DNA of 64,000 nt, taken from DASPWW01 sp963756745. GTDB lineage: Bacteria; Actinomycetota; Thermoleophilia; Solirubrobacterales; 70-9. A program made the translations under genes and the position numbers. Below, piece after piece: positions 51,376 to 60,255 of this stretch. Below the pieces are notes generated by a model. The model made no database searches, was not told the origin of the DNA, and saw only the letters and a list, made by a program, of their open reading frames with translations. The first letter of the stretch is position 1, and each line of letters starts with the position of its first letter. The stretch covers positions 1-64,000 of the forward strand of contig CAVWOU010000001.1 of assembly GCA_963756745.1 (NCBI GenBank). Direction: 5' to 3'.

Positions 51376-51918
51376 GTGGGCGGCCAGTTCCACTGGACAC
51401 CGGACACCTACCTGGACGTGATCCGGGCCGAGGTCCCGCGCTACGACGAGCTCCAGGAGCAGTCGATCGAGGCGATCCCGTTCCCGCCCGCGCGTGTGCT
51501 CGAGCTCGGGATCGGCACGGGCGAGACGACGCGCCGGCTGCTCGAGCGCTACCCGGACGCACAAGTGGTCGGGCTCGACTCGGGGCCCGAAATGGTCTTT
51601 CGCGCTCGGGAGATGGGAATCGAAGTCCGGCTGGCACGGATGGAGGACCCGCTGCCCGATGGCCCGTGGGACCTCGTCCTATCGGTGCTCTCGGTCCACC
51701 ACCTCGTCGCCGAGGGCAAGCGGGACCTGTTTCGCCGCGTTCGCGAGCAGTCGCGCTCGCTCGTGCTCGGCGACGTGGTCGTCGCCGACGCCCAGATAGC
51801 CCCGATCGATCCGGAGTTCGACTTCCCCGACCGCGCGGGCGACGTGGCGGAATGGTGCGGCGGCGAGATCGTGTGGGAAGCCGACGACCTCGCGGTGATT
51901 CGCGCCGAATACGAGTGA
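51376..51918 (+). CDS. Class I SAM-dependent methyltransferase
   Basis: 180 residues from GTG 51376. SAM motif I VLELGIGTGETTRRLLERYP, motif II VVGLDSGPEMVFRAREMGIE, and WDLVLSVLSVHHLVAEGKRD. Substrate unknown. A lone plus-strand gene diverging from DUF177; it ends at a GC hairpin before the SepIVA-like gene. Confidence 0.82.
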   Translation: MGGQFHWTPDTYLDVIRAEVPRYDELQEQSIEAIPFPPARVLELGIGTGETTRRLLERYPDAQVVGLDSGPEMVFRAREMGIEVRLARMEDPLPDGPWDLVLSVLSVHHLVAEGKRDLFRRVREQSRSLVLGDVVVADAQIAPIDPEFDFPDRAGDVAEWCGGEIVWEADDLAVIRAEYE

Positions 51919-51940
51919 GCCCGCCTCATGCCGGGCGGGC
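51919..51940. terminator. GC-rich hairpin after the methyltransferase gene
   Basis: gcccgcc - tcatgccg - ggcgggc, a 7-bp GC stem directly after the stop. No T-run; in GC-rich actinobacteria such stems can terminate transcription. It also lies downstream of the minus-strand SepIVA-like gene (convergent). Confidence 0.45.
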
Positions 51941-52018
51941 CCACGGCGACCGCTCATCGAGCGGCACTCGCCTGTTGAGATCAGCCTACAACCAAGGAGG
52001 GCGCTCTAGTGGCTGCTA

Positions 52019-52492
52019 CTAGCCGACTTCGAGCGGCTCTTCCTCCGCCTCCGAGCCCGCGAGCCTCGAGCGGCCGCGACGGACGGCGGAGAGGAACTTC
52101 TCCAGGTTGACCTCGAGCGTCGAGAGGATCTCGTCGGCGTAGTCCTCGGCGCCGAGGCGGATCTGGCGCTCGGTGTCGCGGGCGTCCTCGATGATCTCCT
52201 CGGCCCCGCGTTCGGCCTGCTTGTAGACCTCCTCGTCGGAGATCAGGCGCGCCTGCTCCTCGCGCGCTTCCTTGATGATCCGCTCAGCCTCGCGCTTCGC
52301 CTCGGCGAGCATCTCCTGGCGCTCCTTGACGATCCACCGCGCCTGCTTGATCTCCTCCGGGATCGTGGCCCGCATCTGGTCGAGCAGGTCGTAGATCTCC
52401 TCGCGATCGACGCGGACCTGATCGGTCAGCGGAACGGGCCTCGCGTTGTGTACGAGGTCGTCGAGCTTGTCTATTAGGACCAATACGTCCAT
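52019..52492 (-). CDS. DivIVA/SepIVA-like coiled-coil protein
   Basis: 157 residues, mostly a long coiled coil (EIKQARWIVKERQEMLAEAK, EAERIIKEAREEQARLISDE, RGAEEIIEDARDTERQIRLG). The N-terminus MDVLVLIDKLDDLVHNARPV is the conserved short start. In mycobacteria the homologous position (between coaD and DUF177) is held by SepIVA, a septation/intracellular-membrane factor; this shorter protein is probably its counterpart. Confidence 0.75.
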   Translation of the reverse strand: MDVLVLIDKLDDLVHNARPVPLTDQVRVDREEIYDLLDQMRATIPEEIKQARWIVKERQEMLAEAKREAERIIKEAREEQARLISDEEVYKQAERGAEEIIEDARDTERQIRLGAEDYADEILSTLEVNLEKFLSAVRRGRSRLAGSEAEEEPLEVG

Positions 52493-52615
52493 TACGGGTC
52501 GCTAAAGCTTAGGGACTCGGGACCATGCGTAGCAACAGTCGCTTGCTTCGCCGCGTCGCTGCAAGCTCCTGCCCAACCGGCCGCGCACCTCGCTGCCGCC
52601 GGCGGCAGGTCGTGC

Positions 52616-53113
52616 TCAGCGCTTCAGCCGCTCGGCCAGGGCGTACGCCACCGGCCCCGGAACGAGGTTCGACACGTCCCCGCCGAACGTGGCCAGCTCC
52701 TTCACCCCGGTCGACGAGAGGAAGCTGTAGTTCGGCGACGAGATGATGTAGACGCTCTCCAGATCGGGCGCGAGGTTGCGGTTGAGCTGGTTCATCTCGA
52801 ACTCGTACTCGAAGTCCGAGATCGCGCGCAGGCCCTTGACGATTGCGGTCGCGCCGTGGTCGCGGGCGAACTCGACAAGCAGGTTCGAGAACACCTCGAC
52901 CTCGACGTTCCCGAGCTCGGCGGTCGCGTCGCGGATGAACTCGCGCCGTTCGTCCCCCGTGAACAGAGTCTTCTCCTTGCGCACCGGCTGGCGAACCACC
53001 CCGACCACGACCCTGTCGAAGATCCTGGCCGCGCGGGTGATGATGTCGATATGGCCGTTCGTGACCGGGTCGTAGCTTCCCGGGCAGACGGCGACGAGAT
53101 CCCCTTTCGCCAT
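52616..53113 (-). CDS. coaD: Phosphopantetheine adenylyltransferase
   Basis: 165 residues. Nucleotidyltransferase motif CPGSYDPVTNGHIDIITRAA, then GLRAISDFEYEFEMNQLNRN and the end motif SSTGVKELATFGGDVSNLVP. Makes dephospho-CoA from phosphopantetheine. Its ATG shares one base with the rsmD stop (TGATG). Confidence 0.95.
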   Translation of the reverse strand: MAKGDLVAVCPGSYDPVTNGHIDIITRAARIFDRVVVGVVRQPVRKEKTLFTGDERREFIRDATAELGNVEVEVFSNLLVEFARDHGATAIVKGLRAISDFEYEFEMNQLNRNLAPDLESVYIISSPNYSFLSSTGVKELATFGGDVSNLVPGPVAYALAERLKR

Positions 53114-53649
53114 CAGCCCGCCTCCCCGTGCACGCGGATCATGGTGTCTCCGTAGCTGCGTTCGACCTCGATGGGCAGGCTCAGGTCGAGCGGGTTGCGC
53201 ACGTCGCTCTCGACGATCACACGACCTCCATTCGCGAGGCGTTCCGGGAGGAGCCTGTCGAGCTCGGGGCCAAGGCGGTCGGCGAGTTTATACGGGGGGT
53301 CGCAGAAGACGAGATCGAACCGGTCTTGCTCCCGCTTCAAATAACGGATCGCATCTGCGCGGACGACCTTGCACCGATTCTCGATTTCCAGCGCCTCGAC
53401 GTTACTGCGAGCCGTCCTGGGCGTCGTGTCCACGAGCACTGCGCTCTCCGCCCCGCGCGAGATCGCCTCGATCGCCAGCGCCCCGGTCCCCGAGTACAGA
53501 TCGAGCACGCGCGCCCCCTTCACGCCGCCGAGGATCGAGAACAGCGCCTCGCGCACCCGATCCGCAGTCGGTCGCGCATCGCTGCCCTTCGGCGCCTCGA
53601 GGCGGCGACCACCAAACTCGCCCGCAACGACCCGCATCCAGGTCGTCAC
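53113..53649 (-). CDS. rsmD: 16S rRNA G966 methyltransferase RsmD
   Basis: 178 residues from GTG 53649, which overlaps the recG stop (GTGA); ATG 53637 is the next choice. MRVVAGEFGGRRLEAPKGSD, ARPTADRVREALFSILGGVK, VLDLYSGTGALAIEAISRGA and the NPPY-type FDLVFCDPPYKLAD are characteristic. The longer open frame to 54969 is a shadow of recG. Confidence 0.92.
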   Translation of the reverse strand: MTTWMRVVAGEFGGRRLEAPKGSDARPTADRVREALFSILGGVKGARVLDLYSGTGALAIEAISRGAESAVLVDTTPRTARSNVEALEIENRCKVVRADAIRYLKREQDRFDLVFCDPPYKLADRLGPELDRLLPERLANGGRVIVESDVRNPLDLSLPIEVERSYGDTMIRVHGEAG

Positions 53650-55859
53650 GCCGCGATCGGCTCGGCGCGCTCGTCGCCGAACCGCAGACGCGCGGCGTCC
53701 ATCAGCGGGCCGAGCTCGGGGACGTCGAGCGAGCCGTGGCGGCGCCGCAGGGCGAGGACCTCCTCGCGGGCGCGCAGCAGTGTCCCTGAGTCCTGAGGCA
53801 GGGCGGCAACGCGGAAGCGCGGCAGCCCGTGCTGGCGCGTGCCCAGGATCTCGCCCTCGCCGCGCAACGACAGGTCGACCTCGGCGAGCTTGAAACCGTC
53901 GCGCTCCGAGGAGATCGCGTCGAGCCGGGTCGTGGCCGCCTCCGCCTCGGTGTCGGCGAACAGGATGCAGTGCGACTCGTGCTCGCCGCGGCCGACCCGG
54001 CCGCGGAGCTGGTGTAGCTGCGACAGTCCGTAGCGGTCGGCCTCCTCGATCACCATCACCGACGCGTTGGGGACGTCGATTCCGACCTCGATCACGCTCG
54101 TCGCCACCAGCACGGCTGTCTCGCCCGAGGCGAAACGCGCCATTGCCCGCTGCTTGTCGGCGGCCTTCATCTGGCCGTGCAGCACGTCGACCGCGAAGTC
54201 GCGGAACTCTCCCTTCGCGAGTCGCTCCCCCTCCTTGGTCGCCGCCCGGGCCTGGAGCTTGTCCGACTCCGAGACCAGCGGGCAGACGACGAACGCCTGG
54301 CGGCCCTCGCGCAGGCGCTCGCGGATGAACTCGTACGCGCCGGGGCGCTTCTCCTCCCCCACCACCCACGTCTTCACCGGCCGCCGGCCCGCGGGCAGCA
54401 CGTGGAGCGCGGTTATGTCGAGGTCCCCATACGCCGTCAGCGACAGCGTGCGCGGGATCGGAGTCGCTGTCATGTGCAGCGTGTGCGGCGCGGCTTCGCC
54501 GGGACCCTTTGCGTCGAGCGCGGCGCGCTGGCGAACACCGAAGCGATGCTGCTCGTCGACGACCGCGAGCGCGAGCCGCGCGAACTCGACGTCCCCCTCG
54601 ATCAGCGCGTGGGTGCCGACGACGAGCTCGAGCTGGCCGTTCGCGAGGTGGCCCAGCGCCTCGCGCCGACGCGCCGCCGGAGTCGACCCGGTAAGCAGCG
54701 CCGCAGACGGCAGCCCGGCCCCGCCCAGCAAACGCTCGAGCGTCTGGAAGTGCTGCTCCGCGAGCGTCTCGGTCGGCGCCATCAGCGCCGCCTGATGGCC
54801 GCTCTCGACGGCGCGCAGCATCGCGTTCAGGGCGCACACCGTCTTGCCCGACCCCACCTCTCCCATCAGCAGACGCTGCATCGGACGGTCGGACGCGAGA
54901 TCGGCATCGATCTCCTCGACCGCCCGCGCCTGGTCCCCCGTGAGCTCGAACGGCAGCGACTCGATCCATGCCCGGGTCAGCTCGCCGGGGGGGTCCAGCG
55001 CCGGCGCCAGCCGTGCGGCGTCGTGCATGCTCCGGCGAGAGGCGAGTGCCGCCTGGTGGAGGAACAGCTCCTCGAACGCGAGCCGCTCCCGCGCCACGTC
55101 GGCCTCGTCGGCGTCGGAGGGGAAGTGTGCGGCGGCGAGCGCGTCACTGACCGCCGCCAGCCCGAGTCGTCCCCTCATGCCCGCCGGAAGTGGCTCGATC
55201 GCGTCGCGGACGTGCACCAGCGCCTGCCACGCCCAGTCGCGAAGCTTCTGCGGCCGCAGCCGCGCGGACGCCGGGTGGACGGGAACGATGCCCGTCGTGT
55301 GCAGGCCGGCCGGCGAGGCGCGGTCGTCGGGCACGCCTCCAACCACCTCGTGGGCGCTGACCTTGAACCCGGATCGGTCGAGCTTCCCGTTCAGTAGCAC
55401 CCGGGTGCCCTCCGTGAGCTGCTCGGCGAGCCAGGGCTGGTTGAACCACACCGCCTTCGCCGGGCCCGACTCGTCCGCGACGGTCGCTTCGACGATCGTG
55501 AGGCGCCGGCGCCGCGTGGGTCGCAGCTTGACGGTTCGCACCTCGACCTCCACCGTCGCCTCCTGGCCGATCCGCAGCTCCCCGATCTCGCTCAGCGCGC
55601 TCCGATCCCGGTAGCCGTGTGGGACGTGCCACAGCAGGTCGCCGAGTGAGTCGATCCCCAGCTCCGACGCGGCTTCGGCAAGCCGTGGACCCGCTCCGCG
55701 CAGCGCGGTGATGCCCGCGGCTAGCCTGCTCGGGCGCGGACGCGTTCGCAGCGGCGCCGCCGCAAGCAGCTCTCGGTCCTGCTCCTCGCCGCTCGCAAAC
55801 GCTCGCGGTGGCTCGGAGACATCGACGGCGGGTGGCGCCGTGGCAACAGGGGCCATCAT
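53646..55859 (-). CDS. recG: ATP-dependent DNA helicase RecG
   Basis: 737 residues. N-terminal wedge/OB region (LGDLLWHVPHGYRDRSALSE, VRTVKLRPTRRRRLTIVEAT), helicase motif I RLLMGEVGSGKTVCALNAML, motif II VVDEQHRFGVRQRAALDAKG, HTLHMTATPIPRTLSLTAYG, motif V-VI IEVGIDVPNASVMVIEEADR and QLRGRVGRGEHESHC. Remodels stalled forks. Motif II is DEQH, as in RecG. Confidence 0.95.
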   Translation of the reverse strand: MMAPVATAPPAVDVSEPPRAFASGEEQDRELLAAAPLRTRPRPSRLAAGITALRGAGPRLAEAASELGIDSLGDLLWHVPHGYRDRSALSEIGELRIGQEATVEVEVRTVKLRPTRRRRLTIVEATVADESGPAKAVWFNQPWLAEQLTEGTRVLLNGKLDRSGFKVSAHEVVGGVPDDRASPAGLHTTGIVPVHPASARLRPQKLRDWAWQALVHVRDAIEPLPAGMRGRLGLAAVSDALAAAHFPSDADEADVARERLAFEELFLHQAALASRRSMHDAARLAPALDPPGELTRAWIESLPFELTGDQARAVEEIDADLASDRPMQRLLMGEVGSGKTVCALNAMLRAVESGHQAALMAPTETLAEQHFQTLERLLGGAGLPSAALLTGSTPAARRREALGHLANGQLELVVGTHALIEGDVEFARLALAVVDEQHRFGVRQRAALDAKGPGEAAPHTLHMTATPIPRTLSLTAYGDLDITALHVLPAGRRPVKTWVVGEEKRPGAYEFIRERLREGRQAFVVCPLVSESDKLQARAATKEGERLAKGEFRDFAVDVLHGQMKAADKQRAMARFASGETAVLVATSVIEVGIDVPNASVMVIEEADRYGLSQLHQLRGRVGRGEHESHCILFADTEAEAATTRLDAISSERDGFKLAEVDLSLRGEGEILGTRQHGLPRFRVAALPQDSGTLLRAREEVLALRRRHGSLDVPELGPLMDAARLRFGDERAEPIAA

Positions 55860-55879
55860 CGAACTAGGCTACGCGGGCG

Positions 55880-56353
55880 ATGGGTCGTATCGAGGAAAGG
55901 CTCGGCGAGCTGGGGTTGGAGCTTCCGGCGACGTTCGCGGCGCCCCCCGGGGTGGAGTTCAAGTTCGACCTCGTTCGGGTGAGCGGCGGGGTCGCGTATG
56001 TCTCCGGCCACGGACCGCAGGACGGCGCGGAGACGTTGATGAGCGGCAAGGTCGGCGCCGACGTCACGGTCGAGCAGGGTTACGAGGCGGCGAGACTGAC
56101 CGGCCTGTCGATCTTCCAGTCGCTGAAGCAGGAGCTCGGAGAGCTCGACCGCGTCACCGGCTGGGTGAAGGCACTCGGGCTCGTCAACTGCGCGCCCGGC
56201 TTCAACAAGACGCCGGCCGTGGTCAACGGATTCAGCGAGCTGGTGCTCGAGGTGTGGGGAGACGCGGGCCACCATGCGCGCTCGGCGATCGGGGCCTCGG
56301 AGCTGCCGTTCGACTGGCCGGCCGAGGTCGAAGCCGTCGTCGAGGTCGGCTAA
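55880..56353 (+). CDS. RidA/YjgF-family protein
   Basis: 157 residues. Family core VSGGVAYVSGHGPQDGAETL, GKVGADVTVEQGYEAARLTG, LKQELGELDRVTGWVKALGL, NKTPAVVNGFSELVLEVWGD and HARSAIGASELPFDWPAEVE. The subfamily Arg (ARSAIG) for carboxylate binding is present. RidA deaminates reactive enamine intermediates; this longer form (about 155 residues) may have other substrates. Lone plus-strand gene divergent from recG. Confidence 0.88.
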   Translation: MGRIEERLGELGLELPATFAAPPGVEFKFDLVRVSGGVAYVSGHGPQDGAETLMSGKVGADVTVEQGYEAARLTGLSIFQSLKQELGELDRVTGWVKALGLVNCAPGFNKTPAVVNGFSELVLEVWGDAGHHARSAIGASELPFDWPAEVEAVVEVG

Positions 56354-56363
56354 CGGCGGTCCA

Positions 56364-57107
56364 CTAGCCGGACCGGGCCGCCGACGGCGGGCGGTGGCGG
56401 CGGTAGATCTCCCGCACCCACTCCAGCGCCGGGCGATCGGCGAGCTCCTCGCGGAATGCCCACCCGTTCGGCCTCGGGAGGTCGTATGGGGTCTCGTCCG
56501 GCCACGCGAGCGGGAACAGAAGCGAGGACGCAGTGAGGTCGGCGACGGTGAAACCTTCGCCGACGAGGTACTCGCCGCCGTCGAGCTCGGCCTCGACCAG
56601 ATCGAGCGCCGCCTCCACCTTGCGGCGGCTCGCCTCGACGTCGTCCGGATAGATCCGGTAGCGCCGGCGCGCCCACGCCATCCCGATCGGAAGCGTCGCG
56701 CGAAACGGCGCGCGCACGACCGCCGGCTGCGCCGTGGTCATCAGCGCGCCTATGTAGTCGTTCGACCAGTCATAGAAGGCGACGCGGCGGACGTCGTGCC
56801 CCAGCTCCTCGTCGAAGAACTCCTCGAGCTCGAGCGCCCGGCGGCGCTCATCGGCCACCTTCGGGTAGAGCGGCTCCTCGGGATGGCGGCGCTCGAGCTC
56901 GGCGATGATCGCGGTCGAGTCGCCGATCCGCTCGCCGTCGAGGTCTAGCACCGGCAGCGTGCCGCGGGCTGCGAACCACATCGCCCGTGGACCTCCCGGC
57001 AGCAGCGATCGGCGGATGTGCGGCACGCGCTTGCGGTCGAGCGCCCAGCGCGCCTTCTCGTTGTAGTGGGAGAAGCTGTACTGCCACAGGGTGGGAAGGC
57101 CGCTCAC
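56364..57107 (-). CDS. Glutathione S-transferase-like protein
   Basis: 247 residues. N-terminal thioredoxin-like domain (PTLWQYSFSHYNEKARWALD, MWFAARGTLPVLDLDGERIG, DSTAIIAELERRHPEEPLYP) with SFSHYNEKARW as the thiol-binding start and DSTAI as the gamma-glutamyl site; helical C-domain GEYLVGEGFTVADLTASSLL. Thiol cofactor in this lineage is uncertain. Its start overlaps the upstream gene stop (ATGA). Confidence 0.85.
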   Translation of the reverse strand: MSGLPTLWQYSFSHYNEKARWALDRKRVPHIRRSLLPGGPRAMWFAARGTLPVLDLDGERIGDSTAIIAELERRHPEEPLYPKVADERRRALELEEFFDEELGHDVRRVAFYDWSNDYIGALMTTAQPAVVRAPFRATLPIGMAWARRRYRIYPDDVEASRRKVEAALDLVEAELDGGEYLVGEGFTVADLTASSLLFPLAWPDETPYDLPRPNGWAFREELADRPALEWVREIYRRHRPPSAARSG

Positions 57108-57850
57108 GTCTCCACCACGATCTCAGAAAGCTCGAGCCACACCATCGTCGGGAATGGCAGCGAGCGGTTTCGGGGTCCGATCGGGCGTACCCAGCGGTGG
57201 GTGGGGAACTTCAGCCCGCCGGATTCGGTGTGCTCGGCGCAGTAGTGGGCGCCGTGAGCCCAGCCGCCGACCACCTCGGCGACGTAGTCGTGGCGGCGCA
57301 GCACACCGCCGGGATCGAAGTAGAAGGTCTGGCGCGAGCAGTGGGTGTCGAGGTCGGTCAGGAACGTGACCTCGAGCCTGCGCCAGCTCTCGCCATTCTC
57401 GCTCCACCTCTCACCCTCCCGAGCCTCCACTCCCTCGCGGGTGAGCAGGTACGGCGTCGTGAGGTAGTTCCACATCGCATAGCCGGCGAAGTAGGTCGAA
57501 TCGAGCGCGTCCCAGCGCAGGTTGCGCCGCAGTCCCGAGCCGCCCGAGAAAGCGGCGCGCGGATTGGCGCGGGACGCGATCACGGCGCCGTCCTCAGCCT
57601 CGATCCGGGCCTCGCCGCTGTCGAAGACTCCGCGCAGGCCGTCCTTTGGGAACGGATCGAGCACCGCCCTCCGCTCCGCCGGCTCCACCGTGACCTCGTA
57701 GTCCGCGAAACGGTTGCCGGGAACCCGGGTGCGGATCAGCAGCCCGCCTGATCGCACGCGGGAACGAATCCGCCGGGCGGCCGCCCACCGCTCGGCGCCG
57801 CCGTGCGCGTCGAGGACCTCGTCGAGCAGCCCTGTGTCCGTGTTCCCCAC
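57104..57850 (-). CDS. Protein of unknown function (about 250 residues)
   Basis: 248 residues, no signal peptide. Starts MGNTDTGLLDEVLDAHGGAE; beta-rich (RRIRSRVRSGGLLIRTRVPG, AVLDPFPKDGLRGVFDSGEA) with WNYLTTPYLLTREGVEAREG and C-terminal HYCAEHTESGGLKFPTHRWV. The arrangement of antiparallel strands recalls lipid-binding lipoprotein-carrier-like proteins, but that is a guess. Coupled (ATGA) to the GST-like gene. Confidence 0.65.
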   Translation of the reverse strand: MGNTDTGLLDEVLDAHGGAERWAAARRIRSRVRSGGLLIRTRVPGNRFADYEVTVEPAERRAVLDPFPKDGLRGVFDSGEARIEAEDGAVIASRANPRAAFSGGSGLRRNLRWDALDSTYFAGYAMWNYLTTPYLLTREGVEAREGERWSENGESWRRLEVTFLTDLDTHCSRQTFYFDPGGVLRRHDYVAEVVGGWAHGAHYCAEHTESGGLKFPTHRWVRPIGPRNRSLPFPTMVWLELSEIVVET

Positions 57851-57863
57851 GGCGCTTGCCCGC

Positions 57864-59492
57864 CTACTGGGCGGCGAGCAGCCACCACCAGTGCGGTTGC
57901 CCGCCGCTGTGGAGCTCGAGCTCGACTCCCTCGGGCACCTGACCCGGGATGTCGGCGAGCGGGATCGGGGCGCCGGCGCCCTGTATCACGGTGACGATCT
58001 CGGCGTCCTCGCCGAGCGCACGGATCGTGGCCGCGAGCGTCGAGCCCGCGCCTCCCCAGGCGACGATCTCGTCGCCGACGAACCCGACGGCGTCGCCGCG
58101 CACGAAGCGGCCCTCGGTGTCGTCGCGGGCGGCGGGGGCGATCGCGCCCGGGCGCGTTCCGGACAGAGCTGTGTCGAGTCGCTCGGCGTTGTCGGCGGCC
58201 GGCAGGTGGGCGTTGAGCTCGACGAGCGCCACGAGCCCGGCCTGGGGCGAAGTACAGCCCAGAACCATCACCGGCTTCTCGGAGAGCTCGGCAGCCCGCT
58301 CGGCCGCCAGCACGACGTTCGCCGAGTTCGGCAGCACCAGCACCTCCTCGGCCCGCACCTCGTGGATCCCGGCGAGCAGCTCGTAGGTCGAGGGGTTGAG
58401 GGTCGGCCCGCCGTCGACGACGTGCGCGCCGAGCTCCTCGTAGAGCGCCTTGATCCCATCGCCGGACGCGACTGCGACCACCCCGGTTCGGCCCGGCTCG
58501 CCGAGGCGCTCCTCGCGAGCCGCGATCTGCTCTCGCATGTCGGCGACGTCGAGCCGCTGGACCGCGCCGGCCTCCTCGAACAGGGCCACCGCCTCCTCCG
58601 GCTCGTCGGTGTGGACGTGCACCTTCAACGTCGCCTCGTCCCCGACGACGAGCACCGAATCGCCGATCTCCTCGAGCTGGGGCACGTAGGAGCGCGGCTC
58701 CAGGCCGCTGCCGGTGACGATGAAGTTGGTGCAGTAGCGAAACCGGCTGTCCTCGTGGTGCGGACGGGTGGTCCGGACCGGCTCGTGGTGTGGAAGCTCC
58801 GGCAGCGTGTCCACCTCGCCACGCAGCCCAGCGACGACGCCGCTCAATATGAGGACGATCCCGTACGCGCCGGCGTCGACGACCCCGGCCTTGGTGAGCA
58901 CGTCGAGCTGATCGGTGGTGCGCTCGACCGCCTCCTTGCCCGCCCCGGTCGCCTTGTCGAGAACCTCGGCGAGGAGCGCGTCCTGCACCTCGTCGGACGC
59001 CTCGAGATCGAGGCGGGGCCGCTCCATGTGGGCGAGCTCCTGTGCCACGACATGCGCCATCTCGCGCATCACGGTGAGCATCGTCCCCTCGGCCGGGTCG
59101 CGCACCGAGGCGTAGGCCGCGTCCGCCGCGCTCGCGAACGCCGCGGCGACGAGCACCGGGTCTACGAGCTCACCGGGTCGGCTGACGAGCTCCTCGGCCG
59201 CCCCGCGGACGATCTGGCTCAAGATCACGCCGGAGTTGCCGCGGGCGCCCATCAGCGCGGCCCGCGCCACCGCCTGGACGATCTCGTCGCGGCCGATCTC
59301 GTCGACCTTGAGCCCGTCGAGCCGGTCGAGCTCGTCCATCACCGCGCGCATCGTCAGCGCCATGTTGTCCCCGGTGTCGCCGTCGGCGACCGGGAACACG
59401 TTGAGGTCGTTCACCTCCCGACGGCGCGCGCCGAGATGCCGGCAGGCGGCTTCGACCACCCTGCGGAAGCGCTCGATGGAGGGATCGGCCAT
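57864..59492 (-). CDS. fakA: DAK2-domain fatty-acid kinase FakA-like protein
   Basis: 542 residues. DAK2/DhaL-like N-domain: NDLNVFPVADGDTGDNMALT (Asp metal ligands), MGARGNSGVILSQIVRGAAE, EGTMLTVMREMAHVV; central CTNFIVTGSGLEPRSYVPQL and KVHVHTDEPEEAVALF; C-terminal GGPTLNPSTYELLAGIHEVR. FakA phosphorylates fatty acids bound to FakB (DegV family); FakB is not in the window. Lies between rpmB and recG, a conserved rpmB-fakA-recG-rsmD-coaD order. Confidence 0.92.
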   Translation of the reverse strand: MADPSIERFRRVVEAACRHLGARRREVNDLNVFPVADGDTGDNMALTMRAVMDELDRLDGLKVDEIGRDEIVQAVARAALMGARGNSGVILSQIVRGAAEELVSRPGELVDPVLVAAAFASAADAAYASVRDPAEGTMLTVMREMAHVVAQELAHMERPRLDLEASDEVQDALLAEVLDKATGAGKEAVERTTDQLDVLTKAGVVDAGAYGIVLILSGVVAGLRGEVDTLPELPHHEPVRTTRPHHEDSRFRYCTNFIVTGSGLEPRSYVPQLEEIGDSVLVVGDEATLKVHVHTDEPEEAVALFEEAGAVQRLDVADMREQIAAREERLGEPGRTGVVAVASGDGIKALYEELGAHVVDGGPTLNPSTYELLAGIHEVRAEEVLVLPNSANVVLAAERAAELSEKPVMVLGCTSPQAGLVALVELNAHLPAADNAERLDTALSGTRPGAIAPAARDDTEGRFVRGDAVGFVGDEIVAWGGAGSTLAATIRALGEDAEIVTVIQGAGAPIPLADIPGQVPEGVELELHSGGQPHWWWLLAAQ

Positions 59493-59526
59493 AGGCGGGA
59501 GGCGGATTATCCCGCCAACCGGCCGG

Positions 59527-59718
59527 TTATGCAGCCTTGGTGACCTTGTTTGCCTTCAGGCAGCGCGTGCACACGTACACGCGGCGGACGCGGCCCTCGT
59601 CGTCGATCCGGACCTTCTGGAGGTTCGGGCTGAAGCGCCGCCGCGTTGCGACCATCGAGTGGCTGCGCGAGTTCCCGAACCCGGGCTTCTTGCCACAGCT
59701 GAAGCAGACCTTGGCCAT
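59527..59718 (-). CDS. rpmB: Ribosomal protein L28
   Basis: 63 residues from ATG 59718 (MAKVCFSCGKKPGFGNSRSH). Cys pairs CFSC and CTRC form a zinc site; SMVATRRRFSPNLQKVRIDD is the core. The longer open start (59760) adds 14 non-conserved residues. Confidence 0.95.
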   Translation of the reverse strand: MAKVCFSCGKKPGFGNSRSHSMVATRRRFSPNLQKVRIDDEGRVRRVYVCTRCLKANKVTKAA

Positions 59719-59766
59719 CGCGGCGAAGATGGTAGCGGGGAGCCCTTTCCGCTTGAGCACGGGCGC

Positions 59767-60255
59767 CTACTCGAACGAGCGCAGCAGTAGCGCCATCTGC
59801 ATCACGGCGGTCGCCGCGTCGCGTCCCTGATCGCGCTTCTCGCCCCCTGCCCGCGCCCACGCCTGGTCCATGTTCTCGGCCGTGATCACGCCGAACGTGC
59901 ACGGAACGCCTGTCGTGAGCGCGACGTCCTGGACGCCGCGGGCGGACTCGGAGCACACGTGCTCGTAGTGGCTCGTCTCGCCGCGGATCACCGCGCCGAG
60001 GCAGGCGACGCCCGCGAACCGGCCCGACTCGGCACACCACTTGGCCGCGAGCGGGAGCTCGAACGCGCCCGGCACCTCGTGGGTGTGCACCGACGCAGCG
60101 CTCACCCCCGCGTCGGAGAACGCCTCGACGGCCCCGTTGACGAGCCGCTCCGCGATCTCGCCGTAGTAGGTCGCGACGCAGATCGCGAACTCCGAGCGGC
60201 CCAGGTGTGCGCGCTCGGAGTCCGAGAACGCGCCGGCCGCATCACGCTCACCCAC
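59767..60255 (-). CDS. ribH: 6,7-dimethyl-8-ribityllumazine synthase
   Basis: 162 residues from GTG 60255, overlapping the ribBA stop by 8 bp. FAICVATYYGEIAERLVNGA, HTHEVPGAFELPLAAKWCAE, CLGAVIRGETSHYEHVCSES and GVPCTFGVITAENMDQAWAR are the lumazine-synthase signatures including the catalytic His (TSHYEH). Forms icosahedral or decameric shells. Confidence 0.94.
   Translation of the reverse strand: MGERDAAGAFSDSERAHLGRSEFAICVATYYGEIAERLVNGAVEAFSDAGVSAASVHTHEVPGAFELPLAAKWCAESGRFAGVACLGAVIRGETSHYEHVCSESARGVQDVALTTGVPCTFGVITAENMDQAWARAGGEKRDQGRDAATAVMQMALLLRSFE

Noticed and set aside
53650..54969. Long N-terminal extension of RsmD
   Set aside because: It overlaps recG in another frame and is Arg/Gly/Ala rich; GTG 53649 with a GTGA overlap is the credible start.
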